From: Pedobacter duraquae
GTDB taxonomy: Bacteria; Bacteroidota; Bacteroidia; Sphingobacteriales; Sphingobacteriaceae
Length of the DNA: 64,000 bases
Direction: 5' to 3'
Assembly: GCF_004362245.1 (NCBI RefSeq)
Contig: NZ_SNWM01000001.1
Coordinates: forward strand, 310,001 to 374,000
Shown here: positions 1 to 9,007 of the stretch, one piece after another
Layout of the letters: each line of letters opens with the position of its first letter
How positions within the stretch are numbered: the stretch's first letter is position 1
Translations under genes and position numbers: made by a program
Notes under the pieces: model-generated
Told to the model about the DNA's origin: nothing
Seen by the model: the letters and a program-made list of their open reading frames with translations, nothing else
Database searches by the model: none

Positions 1-1016
1 ACCCGAAGCAGTTCATCGACTTTTTTGGCGTCGGCAAAACACTGATACAAAGCACTTACGAACGTTTTCTTAGAATTTGTCCACCAGAGAACATTTTTAT
101 CGTAACCAATGAAATTTATATAGAGCTCATTAAAAAACAACTACCTGAATTGAGTGATAATCAGATTCTGGCTGAGCCTATTATGAGAAATACAGCACCC
201 TGCATCGCCTATGGCTCAATGAAAATTGCGGAACTGAATCCCAATGCGACAATTGTTGTTGCGCCTTCTGATCACACAATTGCAGATCAGGATGGATTTG
301 TTGCTGCGATTGATGAGGCACTAGCTGCTGCTTCTTCGAATGATTGTTTGATTACACTAGGCATAAAGCCGAGCAGACCCGATACCGGATACGGCTATAT
401 TCAATATGTAGATAATACCCTTGCTTCCGACCCTAAGATTCATAAAGTAAAGCTTTTTACGGAGAAGCCAAATCTTGACCTGGCGAAATCTTTTATACAA
501 AGCGGTGATTTCCTTTGGAATGCCGGGATTTTTATCTGGTCGGCAAAATCCATCAATAACGCTTTCCGGAAACACCTTCCTGATATGTTTGATATTTTCC
601 AGGCGGGTCAATCCGTATACAATACGATTGACGAAGGCGGGTTTATAGGCGATGCGTATCAACAATGCACCAATATCTCCATAGATTTCGCTATCATGGA
701 GAAAGCGGACAATGTATACGTATTACCTACTGATTTTGGCTGGTCTGACCTGGGCACCTGGGCTTCTATCTATGACATGGCGGAGAAAGACTACGTGGGC
801 AATGCGGTAATACCATCAGAACAGGTGATCATGTTTGACTCATCGAACTGCATGGTTAACGTCCCTCACGAGAAACTGGTAATCCTTCAAGGCCTTCACG
901 ACTATATCGTTGTTGAGTCCAATAACACTCTGCTCATCTGTCCAAGAGCTGAAGAACAGAGTGTAAAAAAAATCGTTGCCGATGTAAAATCCAGATTTGG
1001 AACAAAGTTTATTTAA
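1..1016 (+). CDS. manC: Mannose-1-phosphate guanylyltransferase, 5' end cut by window edge
   Basis: Makes GDP-mannose from mannose 1-phosphate and GTP in the cytosol, a precursor for mannose, fucose and related surface sugars. The reading frame is open from base 3 to the stop at 1014-1016, giving 337 visible residues. About 25-30 N-terminal residues, including the GGxGTR nucleotide loop, must lie left of the window. Visible family motifs are VAPSDH, FTEKP, WNAGIFIW, SIDFAIMEK and FGWSDLGTW. There is no C-terminal isomerase domain, so this is the short, single-function form. It converges on rlmB with a 4-base overlap. GDP-mannose could feed the GDP-fucose needed by the GT11 enzyme at 41.6 kb, but no gmd or fcl gene is in the window. 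The family call is firm. Confidence 0.93.
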   Translation, partial: PKQFIDFFGVGKTLIQSTYERFLRICPPENIFIVTNEIYIELIKKQLPELSDNQILAEPIMRNTAPCIAYGSMKIAELNPNATIVVAPSDHTIADQDGFVAAIDEALAAASSNDCLITLGIKPSRPDTGYGYIQYVDNTLASDPKIHKVKLFTEKPNLDLAKSFIQSGDFLWNAGIFIWSAKSINNAFRKHLPDMFDIFQAGQSVYNTIDEGGFIGDAYQQCTNISIDFAIMEKADNVYVLPTDFGWSDLGTWASIYDMAEKDYVGNAVIPSEQVIMFDSSNCMVNVPHEKLVILQGLHDYIVVESNNTLLICPRAEEQSVKKIVADVKSRFGTKFI

Positions 1017-1783
1017 GCAGGATTACGTTGCCTTATTGCTTCGTATAATATAATACCAGTAGACACTGAAACGTTTAAAGAGCCAATTTCTCCAAACATG
1101 GGGATTTTGGCCAAATGATTCGCCATCCGCATGATTTCGTGTGATATACCTTCGTCTTCCGCTCCCATCACAATTGCTGTTGGCGCTGTATAGTCAGGAA
1201 CATAAATCAAATCGCTTGTTTTTTCTGTACAAGCAACAATCTGTAACCCGCATTCCTGAAGATATTGCGCTGTTTTGTGCAAGTTGGCATGTCTGCAAAC
1301 GGGAATGGAGAATAATGCCCCGGCACTGGTTTTAATAGCATCCGCGTTTATTTGAGCCGAGTTTTTAGTAGGTAAAACGATGGCATGCACACCTGCACAA
1401 GCTGCAGTCCGCGCGATAGCCCCCATATTCCTAACGTCTGTGATGCCGTCTAATATTAAGATTAATGGCGTTTCGCCTTTTTCGTAGATCGTTGGGATGA
1501 TATCTTCAATTTTCTGAAAAGTAATTGCTGAAACAACGGCAATTACACCCTGATGATTTTTAGTTGTCATTCTGTTCAGCTTCTCTACAGGCACGTGATG
1601 CACCGGTGCATCTACCTCTCTCAACACACCTTTAAGTTCAGCAATCAGCTCACCATTGATACTCCGTTGCAGGTATATGCTCTCAATTTCTTTTCCGGCT
1701 CTGATGGCCTCGATTACAGCTCTGATGCCAAATATAAATTCGTTATTTTCTTTTGGCCTCTGCGGCCTCCTCGGGTTATCCAT
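1013..1783 (-). CDS. rlmB: 23S rRNA 2'-O-ribose methyltransferase, RlmB/TrmH family
   Basis: SpoU-family enzyme that methylates a guanosine ribose in 23S rRNA with S-adenosylmethionine. It is 256 residues, normal for RlmB. An N-terminal substrate-binding domain (about residues 15-95, starting FIFGIRAVIEAI) is followed by the SPOUT knot. Motif 1 reads LDGITDVRNMGAIARTA, motif 2 IVMGAEDEGIS and motif 3 IPMFGEIGSLNVSVST. The basic, proline-rich first 12 residues are typical of Bacteroidota copies. It converges on manC. The exact target position (G2251 in E. coli) is assumed from the family; a TrmH-like tRNA role is less likely because of the N-terminal domain. Confidence 0.92.
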   Translation of the reverse strand: MDNPRRPQRPKENNEFIFGIRAVIEAIRAGKEIESIYLQRSINGELIAELKGVLREVDAPVHHVPVEKLNRMTTKNHQGVIAVVSAITFQKIEDIIPTIYEKGETPLILILDGITDVRNMGAIARTAACAGVHAIVLPTKNSAQINADAIKTSAGALFSIPVCRHANLHKTAQYLQECGLQIVACTEKTSDLIYVPDYTAPTAIVMGAEDEGISHEIMRMANHLAKIPMFGEIGSLNVSVSTGIILYEAIRQRNPA

Positions 1784-2045
1784 TCGCTACTTATTATTTT
1801 GCAAAAATACTTGAATTTAAAGTATTTCAGGTATACTATTGAATTTAGTTGGTATTGTAGATCGATGACATATTTTTTTTAAGAGTACATCGGGTAGTAG
1901 CGTGTTGTCATGAATCGTACCACCTTGTTTATCAACATCAAACTGTTAAGAAATAAGCAATATTACCCCAAACAGGAACGGAGTTACACTATTTAAACAT
2001 GAACGAATGTTAAGAAAGAATTCCCTTCGAGAGCGTATTTTTATC

Positions 2046-2053
2046 TAATTTTG
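2046..2053 (+). promoter_or_regulatory. Candidate -7 box (TAATTTTG) just upstream of dnaB
   Basis: TAATTTTG fits the Bacteroidota -7 consensus TAnnTTTG and ends only four bases before the dnaB ATG. A weak TT-rich -33 element at about 2021 would give a 21-base spacer. If used, the transcript would begin at or next to the start codon. Confidence 0.35.
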
Positions 2054-2057
2054 TAAC

Positions 2058-3635
2058 ATGAGTACGGATAACGGAACACAGGGACAACAGGAGAAAACAA
2101 ATTTCACTGCGCGGAAGAACAGGCTAACAAATACCACGAGTACTTTAGGCAAAATCCCGCCTCAGGCAACTGATTTAGAACAAGCTGTTTTGGGCGCCCT
2201 GATGTTGGAAAAAGATGCATTATCGACCGTAATTGACATTCTCAAACCTGAGGTTTTTTACGACGAAGCGCATAAAAAAATCTTCGAGGCGATACAACAA
2301 CTTTTTCAGAAGTCTAAGCCTGTTGACATCCTTACTGTAACTTCTGAGTTACGAAATCTGGGCTTACTGGAGATGGTAGGCGGCGCGTATTACATTACCA
2401 ACTTAACGAATAGAGTTGCGTCTGCGGCAAACATTGAGTACCATGCCCGGATTATATCTCAGAAATATATCCAGCGTGAACTAATCAGGATCTCCTCTGA
2501 GATCATTCAGAATGCTTACGAGGATACAACAGATATTTTTGATTTGTTGGATCATGCAGAGAAGAATCTATTTGACATTGCACAAAACAACTTACGGAGG
2601 GATACTCAGAAAATGGACGAGATCATCAAGCAGTCGCTAGCTACGCTTGAGGAACTTCGCACAAAAACTGATGGTTTGACGGGTGTGCCGTCCGGTTTTA
2701 CCGCGCTTGACCGCATCACCGGTGGCTGGCAGAAGTCGGATTTAGTAATTATTGCGGCACGTCCTGCGATGGGAAAGACTGCATTTGTACTTACCTGTGC
2801 GCGAAATGCTTCCGTAGAATTTAAGCGACCGGTAGTTGTATTCTCTTTAGAGATGTCGTCTGTACAGCTCGTTAATCGTTTGATTTCCGGAGAAACAGAA
2901 ATCGAGCAGGAGAAAATTCGTAAAGGAAATCTTGCGGAGTGGGAATGGCAGCAGCTGCATAGTAAGATCGGTTCTTTAACAGAAGCGCCTTTACTGATTG
3001 ATGATACTCCTGCACTGAATATTTTTGAATTCAGAGCGAAATGCCGTAGGCTTAAATCGCAGTATGATATACAGATGATTATCATCGATTACTTGCAATT
3101 GATGCACGGCAAGGGTGAAGGGCAGAGTGGCGGAGGAAACAGGGAGCAGGAAATTGGTAGTATTTCCAGGGCATTAAAGTCAGTAGCTAAAGAACTCGAC
3201 GTTCCGGTACTCGCACTTTCTCAGTTGAGTCGTGCGGTAGAAAACAGGCCTGGACAAAATGGAAAGCGACCATTACTATCGGATTTGAGGGAGTCAGGCT
3301 CTATTGAGCAGGATGCCGATATGGTTTTGTTTTTATATAGACCGGAATATTATGGTATTATGGAAGATGAACAAGGTCGTTCACAGGCAGGTGTTGGAGA
3401 GGTTATCATCGCAAAACACAGAAATGGTGAAACAGGTATTGTTCCATTAAGATTTATTGGTAAGTATGTTAAGTTTGCAGATCTGGAAGAAGACTTTATG
3501 CCACCAAATTCATTTGCAGCAGAAAGTCCAGGAGCAGGCATGCAACCATCGGCTGATTTTGACCGCAACTTTGGCAATGTAATCATCAAGCCTTCGCGTA
3601 TGGATGATATGCACGATGAAGATGCACCCTTCTAG
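2058..3635 (+). CDS. dnaB: Replicative DNA helicase DnaB
   Basis: Hexameric 5'-3' helicase that unwinds DNA ahead of the replisome. It is 525 residues without an intein. A disordered, polar N-terminus (1-35) precedes the DnaB N-terminal helical domain (PPQATDLEQAVLGALM, about 36-140) and the RecA-like C-terminal domain. Walker A is ARPAMGKTAF, Walker B is MIIIDYLQLM, and the late motif DLRESGSIEQDADMV is conserved. The extreme C-terminus is acidic (MDDMHDEDAPF). It is transcribed alone, divergent from rlmB across a 274-base gap and convergent with chrA (4 bases apart). The start is chosen because the N-terminal sequence matches Sphingobacteriaceae DnaB from its first residues. Confidence 0.97.
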   Translation: MSTDNGTQGQQEKTNFTARKNRLTNTTSTLGKIPPQATDLEQAVLGALMLEKDALSTVIDILKPEVFYDEAHKKIFEAIQQLFQKSKPVDILTVTSELRNLGLLEMVGGAYYITNLTNRVASAANIEYHARIISQKYIQRELIRISSEIIQNAYEDTTDIFDLLDHAEKNLFDIAQNNLRRDTQKMDEIIKQSLATLEELRTKTDGLTGVPSGFTALDRITGGWQKSDLVIIAARPAMGKTAFVLTCARNASVEFKRPVVVFSLEMSSVQLVNRLISGETEIEQEKIRKGNLAEWEWQQLHSKIGSLTEAPLLIDDTPALNIFEFRAKCRRLKSQYDIQMIIIDYLQLMHGKGEGQSGGGNREQEIGSISRALKSVAKELDVPVLALSQLSRAVENRPGQNGKRPLLSDLRESGSIEQDADMVLFLYRPEYYGIMEDEQGRSQAGVGEVIIAKHRNGETGIVPLRFIGKYVKFADLEEDFMPPNSFAAESPGAGMQPSADFDRNFGNVIIKPSRMDDMHDEDAPF

Positions 3636-3639
3636 CAAA

Positions 3640-4839
3640 CTATAAAAAATATCCCAGGATCATTCCGGCAATAACGATAAAGGGCGGACTGATTCTGGTA
3701 TAATTTAAAACAAGAAAGGTAGTTGCAATGATTGCAAATGACAGGACATCGACACCGATAGGCCTGACGAGCAAGATAAAGGCAGCCACAATAAAGCCCA
3801 CGCTTACCGCATTGATTCCTGAAAGGGAATGTTTGATACGGGTAATTTTCTTGAGGTCATCCCAAAAAGGAACAATAAAAAGAACCAAAATCAGTCCGGG
3901 GATATTGATTCCGAGCACGCCGATCAATCCACCTACAACCTGCCCTCCTACACCATATCCGAAATTCTTCATACTTAAGGCGCTGAGATAGCTTGTGAAC
4001 GAAAACGTTGGGCCGGGAAGGGCCTGTTGCAATGCAAAGCCCGACAAAAACTCTGAGGGATTCAGATAATGTTTCATCTGAACAAACTCAGTAAACATGA
4101 GCGGTACAAGAACCTGCCCCCCTCCAAAAATAAAAATCCCGTTACGGTAAAAATTCTCGAATAAGCGTATTGGCAAACTGAAAGGGGATGTTGTATTAAT
4201 AATGGCACCAAGCAAGGCCAGTGCCATCAGCACGGCAAAAAAGTAAATAAGCTTTTTCCTATTGATGTTTGAAAAAAGTCTCATTCTGAGTTCCGTTTCT
4301 TCTTTTGGCGTTTCTATAGAAGATGATATTACTCCACCTATCAGGATTGCCATAGGAAATACATAGGCATTTCGCAGCACCAGCGTAGCTATAACAGCCG
4401 AAACGGCCAGGAACCAGGATAACTGTGAGGAGAGCACTTTTTGCGCGAGGTTAAAAGCACCATATGCTACGATACCCAACGCAATGGGTTGAATATATTT
4501 GAGGATCTCTACAAACCTTGCTTTATGATCAAATCTTGCATAACTGATTGCAGCGAATGTCATTACCGCAGCTGAGGGTATGATCCAGATGAGAAAGGTC
4601 AGGATAGAGAGTCTGAGTCCTCCTACTTTATAAGCGATTCCAACTAAAGTTTGTGTTGATGCCGGCCCGGGAAGAACCTGTGCCAGGGCATTTAACTCAA
4701 GTAATTCGGCTTCAGTCACATAAGGCCTGTCTTTAACAAAATACTTCAGCAATAAGGATATATGTGCCTGGGCACCACCAAATGCTGACAAAGTAAACAG
4801 GAATACGTCGCGGAGAAATAAAAGTTTTCTGTTGGCCAA
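3640..4839 (-). CDS. chrA: Chromate transporter, two-domain ChrA
   Basis: CHR-family inner-membrane protein, known to export chromate; physiological substrates in such bacteria are often unclear. At 399 residues it is the long, tandem-domain form. The first CHR half shows FGGAQAHI and PGPASTQTLVGIAY (residues about 20-80); the second shows FGGGQVLVPLMFTEF and ALPGPTFSFTSYLS (about 240-300). About ten hydrophobic helices are visible. It lies 11 bases downstream of the TPR gene on the same strand, so the two are probably co-transcribed. Confidence 0.9.
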   Translation of the reverse strand: MANRKLLFLRDVFLFTLSAFGGAQAHISLLLKYFVKDRPYVTEAELLELNALAQVLPGPASTQTLVGIAYKVGGLRLSILTFLIWIIPSAAVMTFAAISYARFDHKARFVEILKYIQPIALGIVAYGAFNLAQKVLSSQLSWFLAVSAVIATLVLRNAYVFPMAILIGGVISSSIETPKEETELRMRLFSNINRKKLIYFFAVLMALALLGAIINTTSPFSLPIRLFENFYRNGIFIFGGGQVLVPLMFTEFVQMKHYLNPSEFLSGFALQQALPGPTFSFTSYLSALSMKNFGYGVGGQVVGGLIGVLGINIPGLILVLFIVPFWDDLKKITRIKHSLSGINAVSVGFIVAAFILLVRPIGVDVLSFAIIATTFLVLNYTRISPPFIVIAGMILGYFL

Positions 4840-4850
4840 AGTACAGCGTT

Positions 4851-5186
4851 TTAGTCGTCTTCGTAATCCATTCCCATAGCAGAATTGTACGCTCCCTGCA
4901 GCTCTGAAAATGCATGGTTATCGTTTTTTCTTCTCGCTGCAACCATACCATCTTTATAGATCTGGATGGCGCGTTCTGATAGCTGCTGCTTTTCGTACAA
5001 TTTACCTAAATGATAATAAGTACCCACGTAATCTGGATGTTTATCGATCAATTGTAAATAATAGGCTAATGCTTTTTCTACATCATTTTGTACGTTATAT
5101 TCTGTTGCAAGCGCATATAGTATAAAGGGGTCATTAGGATCGGATTCCAAAAATTCCATTAACTTGTTCAATCGGGTAGTTTGCAT
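4851..5186 (-). CDS. Small tetratricopeptide-repeat protein
   Basis: A 111-residue soluble protein made largely of two to three TPR helices. The clearest are at about residues 18-50 (FILYALATEYNVQNDVEKAL) and 53-85 (VGTYYHLGKLYEKQQLSERA). TPRs mediate protein-protein contacts; no catalytic motif is present and there is no signal peptide, so it is probably cytoplasmic. It is the first gene of a probable two-gene unit with chrA and is divergent from etfB. Function not recognised beyond the repeat. Confidence 0.82.
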   Translation of the reverse strand: MQTTRLNKLMEFLESDPNDPFILYALATEYNVQNDVEKALAYYLQLIDKHPDYVGTYYHLGKLYEKQQLSERAIQIYKDGMVAARRKNDNHAFSELQGAYNSAMGMDYEDD

Positions 5187-5208
5187 TTTAAATCCCTGCT
5201 TTTTTAAT

Positions 5209-5216
5209 TAGATTTG
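5209..5216 (+). promoter_or_regulatory. Candidate -7 box (TAGATTTG) for etfB
   Basis: TAGATTTG matches TAnnTTTG and lies 16 bases before the etfB ATG. A TTTG at 5180-5183 could act as the -33 element, but the 25-base spacer is longer than the usual 19-21. Confidence 0.45.
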
Positions 5217-5232
5217 CAAAAAGACATTTTTT

Positions 5233-5970
5233 ATGAAAATATTAGTTTGTATCAGTAATGTGCCGGACACGACTACAAAAATAACTTTTACCAACGATAA
5301 TACACAATTCAATACTGCAGGTGTACAATTTATTGTAAACCCATATGATGAGATTGCGTTATCGAAGGCGATTGAGCTTTGTGAAGGTGGCAAAGGCACT
5401 GTGACAGTGATTAATGTTGGAGATAGCAGTACAGATCCGACGATTAGGAAGGCTTTGGCTATCGGAGCTGATGACGCGGTGAGGATCAATGCAGCCCCAA
5501 GGGATGCCTATTTTACGGCTTATCAGATTGCAGAATACGCTAAAACGGATAATTTCGACATGATCTTATGCGGTCGTGAATCTATCGATTATAACGGCGC
5601 CCAGGTTGCAGCTATGATTGGTGAGTTTTTGGATATCCCATCTATATCTATTATCAAGAAATTGGACTTTGACGGCAATACTGCAACTATTGAGCGAGAG
5701 ATTGAGGGTGGAAAAGAAATCCTTACTGTTACTGGAAAATTCATTGCAAGTTGCGCGGAAGGCGTTGCTGAGCCCAAAATTCCGAACATGCGTGGTATCA
5801 TGTCGGCGAGAACAAAACCCCTTCAGGTTATAGAGGCTAAAGAAGTGGCTACCGTTGGTAAAGTCATTGCTTTTGAAACCCCTGCCCCACGTGGCGCTGT
5901 AAAACTTGTCCCTGCAGAAGAAACCGAAAAATTAATTGACCTGCTTCATTCAGAAGCTAAAGTGATTTAA
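5233..5970 (+). CDS. etfB: Electron transfer flavoprotein, beta subunit
   Basis: With EtfA it forms the heterodimeric flavoprotein that takes electrons from acyl-CoA dehydrogenases and passes them to ETF-quinone oxidoreductase. It is 245 residues, normal for the family. It begins MKILVCISNVPDTTTKI. It carries the adenine-nucleotide alpha-hydrolase-like fold, the region LCGRESIDYNGAQVAAMIGE (about residues 110-130), and the EtfB signature around IEREIEGGKEIL. It is followed 37 bases later by etfA on the same strand, the usual order. Confidence 0.96.
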   Translation: MKILVCISNVPDTTTKITFTNDNTQFNTAGVQFIVNPYDEIALSKAIELCEGGKGTVTVINVGDSSTDPTIRKALAIGADDAVRINAAPRDAYFTAYQIAEYAKTDNFDMILCGRESIDYNGAQVAAMIGEFLDIPSISIIKKLDFDGNTATIEREIEGGKEILTVTGKFIASCAEGVAEPKIPNMRGIMSARTKPLQVIEAKEVATVGKVIAFETPAPRGAVKLVPAEETEKLIDLLHSEAKVI

Positions 5971-6007
5971 TTTTTGTTAATCCTTATAAAAATCTAAAAA
6001 AAGATAT

Positions 6008-6979
6008 ATGTCAGTTTTAGTATATGTAGAACAAGCCGATGGCAAGTTCAAAAAATCTGTTTATGAAGCTGTCTCTTATGCGAAAGCGATTGCTGCGCAG
6101 GCAGAGACCACCCTTACGGCCATTTCTATAGGGAATGTTGATGAATCGGAATTAAAAGAATTGGGAAAATATGGCGCCTCAAAGGTACTTCAGGTAAATA
6201 CTGCACAACTTAAAGACTTTGTCAACCAGGCTTATGCTTCAATTATTGCCGAAGCAGCAAAGAAAGAAGGTGCTAACCTTGTTGTGTTATCAAATTCTTT
6301 TTCCGGAAAGGGACTGGCTCCGCGTATCGCAGTTAAATTGAATGCGGGTTTGATCGATGGTGCAGTAGAGCTTCCGAAAACGGATGGCGGTACTTTTTCC
6401 GTTAAAAAAACTGCTTTCTCAGGTAAAGCTTTTGCCGTTACAGAATTAACATCTGACGCGAAAGTGATCGCTTTAAATCCAAATGCTTTTGGCGTTAAGG
6501 AATCTCCTGTTGATGCAGTTATTGAATCGTTTTCACCAGAAGTAAAATCCACAGATTTTGCCGCCGTTGTTAAAGAAATTGTGCGCGCTACAGACAAAAT
6601 TTCATTGCCAGACGCCGAGTTGGTTGTTTCTGCGGGCCGGGGCTTAAAAGGCCCTGAAAATTGGGGAATGATCGAGGAACTGGCTTCACTTTTGGGTGCG
6701 GCAACAGCTTGTTCGAAACCGGTTTCTGATGCAGACTGGAGACCACATTCGGAGCATGTTGGACAGACAGGAATTGCGATCAGTCCGAATTTATATATAG
6801 CTATCGGTATTTCTGGAGCGATCCAGCACCTGGCAGGTGTGAGTTCGTCAAAAGTTATCGTTGTGATCAACAAAGATCCTGAGGCACCTTTCTTTAAGGT
6901 GGCTGACTACGGCATTGTTGGCGATGCATTCGAAGTAGTACCAAAATTAATTCAGGCGTTAAAAGCGCATAAAGCTTAA
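6008..6979 (+). CDS. etfA: Electron transfer flavoprotein, alpha subunit
   Basis: FAD-binding partner of EtfB, 323 residues. The N-terminal half is an EtfB-like fold. The C-terminal half (about 195-323) is the FAD domain, with VVSAGRGLKGPENW, the conserved PHSEHVGQTG loop, and IGISGAIQHLAG. The end reads VADYGIVGDAFEVVPKL, typical of the family. Probably co-transcribed with etfB. A strong GC-rich hairpin follows 6 bases after the stop. Confidence 0.97.
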   Translation: MSVLVYVEQADGKFKKSVYEAVSYAKAIAAQAETTLTAISIGNVDESELKELGKYGASKVLQVNTAQLKDFVNQAYASIIAEAAKKEGANLVVLSNSFSGKGLAPRIAVKLNAGLIDGAVELPKTDGGTFSVKKTAFSGKAFAVTELTSDAKVIALNPNAFGVKESPVDAVIESFSPEVKSTDFAAVVKEIVRATDKISLPDAELVVSAGRGLKGPENWGMIEELASLLGAATACSKPVSDADWRPHSEHVGQTGIAISPNLYIAIGISGAIQHLAGVSSSKVIVVINKDPEAPFFKVADYGIVGDAFEVVPKLIQALKAHKA

Positions 6980-6985
6980 TATATT

Positions 6986-7005
6986 CGCCCGGGTTTTCCC
7001 GGGCG
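6986..7005 (+). other. GC-only 8-bp hairpin between etfA and the nuclease gene
   Basis: CGCCCGGG, TTTT, CCCGGGCG is a perfect 8-bp all-GC stem with a four-base loop, and the flanking ATAT/ATAT bases could extend it. There is no T-run after it, so it is more likely an RNA-processing or 3'-protective hairpin, or a partial barrier, than a simple terminator. It ends 12 bases before the next start codon. Confidence 0.6.
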
Positions 7006-7017
7006 GATATCATTCTT

Positions 7018-7635
7018 ATGAAAAAAGTAAAACTAGACATTGTTGGTTTATCTTACAGCCAAACTCAATCTGGTGCCTATGCGCTAGTACTTGGGGAAGT
7101 AAATGGCAGAAGACGCCTACCTATTATAATTGGTGCGTTTGAAGCACAGGCTATCGCGATAGAAATGGAGAAAATGACTCCGAGCAGGCCTTTAACCCAC
7201 GATTTATTCAAAACATTTGCTGAGGCTTATCATATCGAGGTACGAGAAATACTAATTTATAATCTTGTAGATGGTGTGTTCTTTGCAAAATTGATTTGCT
7301 CTGACGGTACCAATCTGCAGGAAATTGACGCACGTACTTCTGATGCAATTGCATTAGCTGTACGATTTAATGCGAGTATCTATACCTATGAATTTATCTT
7401 GTCTTCTGCAGGGATAGTAATCGAAGGTGATGACTTCTTGTTTCTTGAAAACATGGAGGGCCTTTCTAAAGAGCACGGAACCGAGGAAATACCCACTCCA
7501 ATATCCGGATCAGGTTATAAGTCTCTGAGCGTAGAAGAACTACAGCAAAAACTTCAGGAGGCGCTCGCGGAAGAAGCTTATGAGAAAGCGGCGCGTATTC
7601 GTGATGAATTAAATAAAAGGAATTCCGGTCAATAA
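7018..7635 (+). CDS. Bifunctional nuclease family protein (DUF151) with UvrB/UvrC motif
   Basis: 205 residues. The N-terminal BFN/DUF151 domain (about 1-135) shows VKLDIVGLSYSQTQSGAYAL, LPIIIGAFEAQAIAIEME, RPLTHDL and DARTSDAIALAVRF. This family has members with reported RNase/DNase activity, and its role in bacteria is poorly defined. A UVR helical hairpin follows at about 168-203 (LQQKLQEALAEEAYEKAARI), the contact motif of UvrB/UvrC. The combination is conserved in Bacteroidota. It lies 38 bases after etfA and may read through from that operon. Confidence 0.88.
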   Translation: MKKVKLDIVGLSYSQTQSGAYALVLGEVNGRRRLPIIIGAFEAQAIAIEMEKMTPSRPLTHDLFKTFAEAYHIEVREILIYNLVDGVFFAKLICSDGTNLQEIDARTSDAIALAVRFNASIYTYEFILSSAGIVIEGDDFLFLENMEGLSKEHGTEEIPTPISGSGYKSLSVEELQQKLQEALAEEAYEKAARIRDELNKRNSGQ

Positions 7636-7683
7636 ATCCGGAAATAATTCTATCTTCATCGTTAGAAACAAACAAAAGACTTT

Positions 7684-8931
7684 ATGAATATCAAATTACG
7701 GTTAACCCTGATGAATTTTCTTCAATTTTTCGTCTGGGGTTCCTGGCTAATCTCTTTTGGCGGTTACATGATCGCCACCTTGAAATTTTCGGGTGTTGAA
7801 GTGGGCAGTATTTTCGCTACAATGGGGATTGCGTCACTTTTTATGCCGGCATTTTTGGGAATTATCGCTGATCGGTTTATAAATGCAGAGAAAGTCCTGG
7901 GTATCTGTCACATTATCGGCGCTTTGCTTCTTTTTGTGGCAGCGAAAGTAGAGAGTTATCCTACTTTGTACATCATCATGCTTTTTAATTCCATGGCCTA
8001 TATGCCTACTATAGCGTTAGCTAATACAGTATCCTATAATGCCTTGGAAAAGAATGGCATCAATATTATCAAGGCCTTCCCTCCTATACGCGTATGGGGT
8101 ACAGTAGGATTTATCTTTGCTATGTGGATGGTTGACTTCCTGGGGTGGACGAAGAGTCCTATGCAGTTATATGTTAGCGCGGGAGCCGCATTAATTTTGG
8201 GCTTGTATGCTTTCACAATGCCAAAACGGCCGCCCATCAAATCAACAGATGCAAGAAGCTTCTCTTCTAGCGTAGGTCTGGATGCATTTGTTCTGTTCAG
8301 GAAAAAGAAAATGGCGATATTCTTCATTTTCGCTATGTTTTTAGGTGCTGCTTTGCAAATAACGAATTTATTTGGCGGTACATTTCTGGATGATTTTAAA
8401 ACGATCTATCCTGATACATTTGGTGTTAAACATCCAAATCTTTTATTATCTGTTTCTCAAATTTCAGAGACCCTATTTATTTTAACGATCCCTTTCTTCC
8501 TGAATAAATTTGGGATAAAAAAGGTGATGTTGTTCAGCATTTTTGCATGGGTACTTCGTTTTGGCCTTTTTGGACTAGGAAATCCTGGTTCCGGGTTATA
8601 CCTTCTGGTCATGTCTATGATCATTTACGGAATGGCCTTTGACTTCTTTAATATTTCGGGTTCTTTATTTGTGGAACGTGAGGCAGATCTAAATATCCGT
8701 GCCAGTGCACAAGGTTTGTTTATGCTGATGACCAATGGACTTGGCGCCTTCTTTGGTGGAATTTTAAGCGGCTGGGTAGTGGACCACTTTACACAAAATG
8801 GTATACGTAACTGGGAACATATCTGGTTTACCTTTGCTGCATATGCATTAATACTAGGTGTGACCTTCCCTTTCGTATTTAAATATAAGCACGATACTGC
8901 AGAAGAAAAGGCAGTAAACAATCATTTTTAA
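7684..8931 (+). CDS. Nucleoside transporter, NupG-type MFS (nucleoside:H+ symporter family)
   Basis: A 415-residue, 12-helix inner-membrane protein. The start MNIKLRLTLMNFLQFFVWGS, then WLISFGGYM, and the internal IKAFPPIRVWGTVGFI are typical of the Nuc_H_symport group (NupG/XapB). The family imports purine and pyrimidine nucleosides with protons. C-terminal residues are charged and cytoplasmic. It is 48 bases after the nuclease gene and ends in a shared bidirectional terminator with gltA. Substrate range cannot be read from the sequence. Confidence 0.88.
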   Translation: MNIKLRLTLMNFLQFFVWGSWLISFGGYMIATLKFSGVEVGSIFATMGIASLFMPAFLGIIADRFINAEKVLGICHIIGALLLFVAAKVESYPTLYIIMLFNSMAYMPTIALANTVSYNALEKNGINIIKAFPPIRVWGTVGFIFAMWMVDFLGWTKSPMQLYVSAGAALILGLYAFTMPKRPPIKSTDARSFSSSVGLDAFVLFRKKKMAIFFIFAMFLGAALQITNLFGGTFLDDFKTIYPDTFGVKHPNLLLSVSQISETLFILTIPFFLNKFGIKKVMLFSIFAWVLRFGLFGLGNPGSGLYLLVMSMIIYGMAFDFFNISGSLFVEREADLNIRASAQGLFMLMTNGLGAFFGGILSGWVVDHFTQNGIRNWEHIWFTFAAYALILGVTFPFVFKYKHDTAEEKAVNNHF

Positions 8932-8945
8932 TATATAAAGAATTG

Positions 8946-9002
8946 GTAACCAAACAAAAAGGCCGGATAGTTTACAACTATCCGGCCTTTTTGTTTGGTT
9001 AC
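8946..9002. terminator. Bidirectional terminator, perfect 25-bp stem
   Basis: Arms 8946-8970 and 8978-9002 are perfectly complementary around a 7-base loop. The stem has a GGCCGGATAG core flanked by A-tract/T-tract, so it works on both strands for the convergent nucleoside transporter and gltA genes. Confidence 0.92.
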
Positions 9003-9007
9003 TACGC

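Noticed and set aside
2058..3635. Intein in DnaB
   Set aside because: Length (525) and the continuous Walker A to Walker B segments show no insertion.
4733..4951. 72-residue minus-strand frame between chrA and the TPR gene
   Set aside because: It overlaps both genes in another frame and has no family features.
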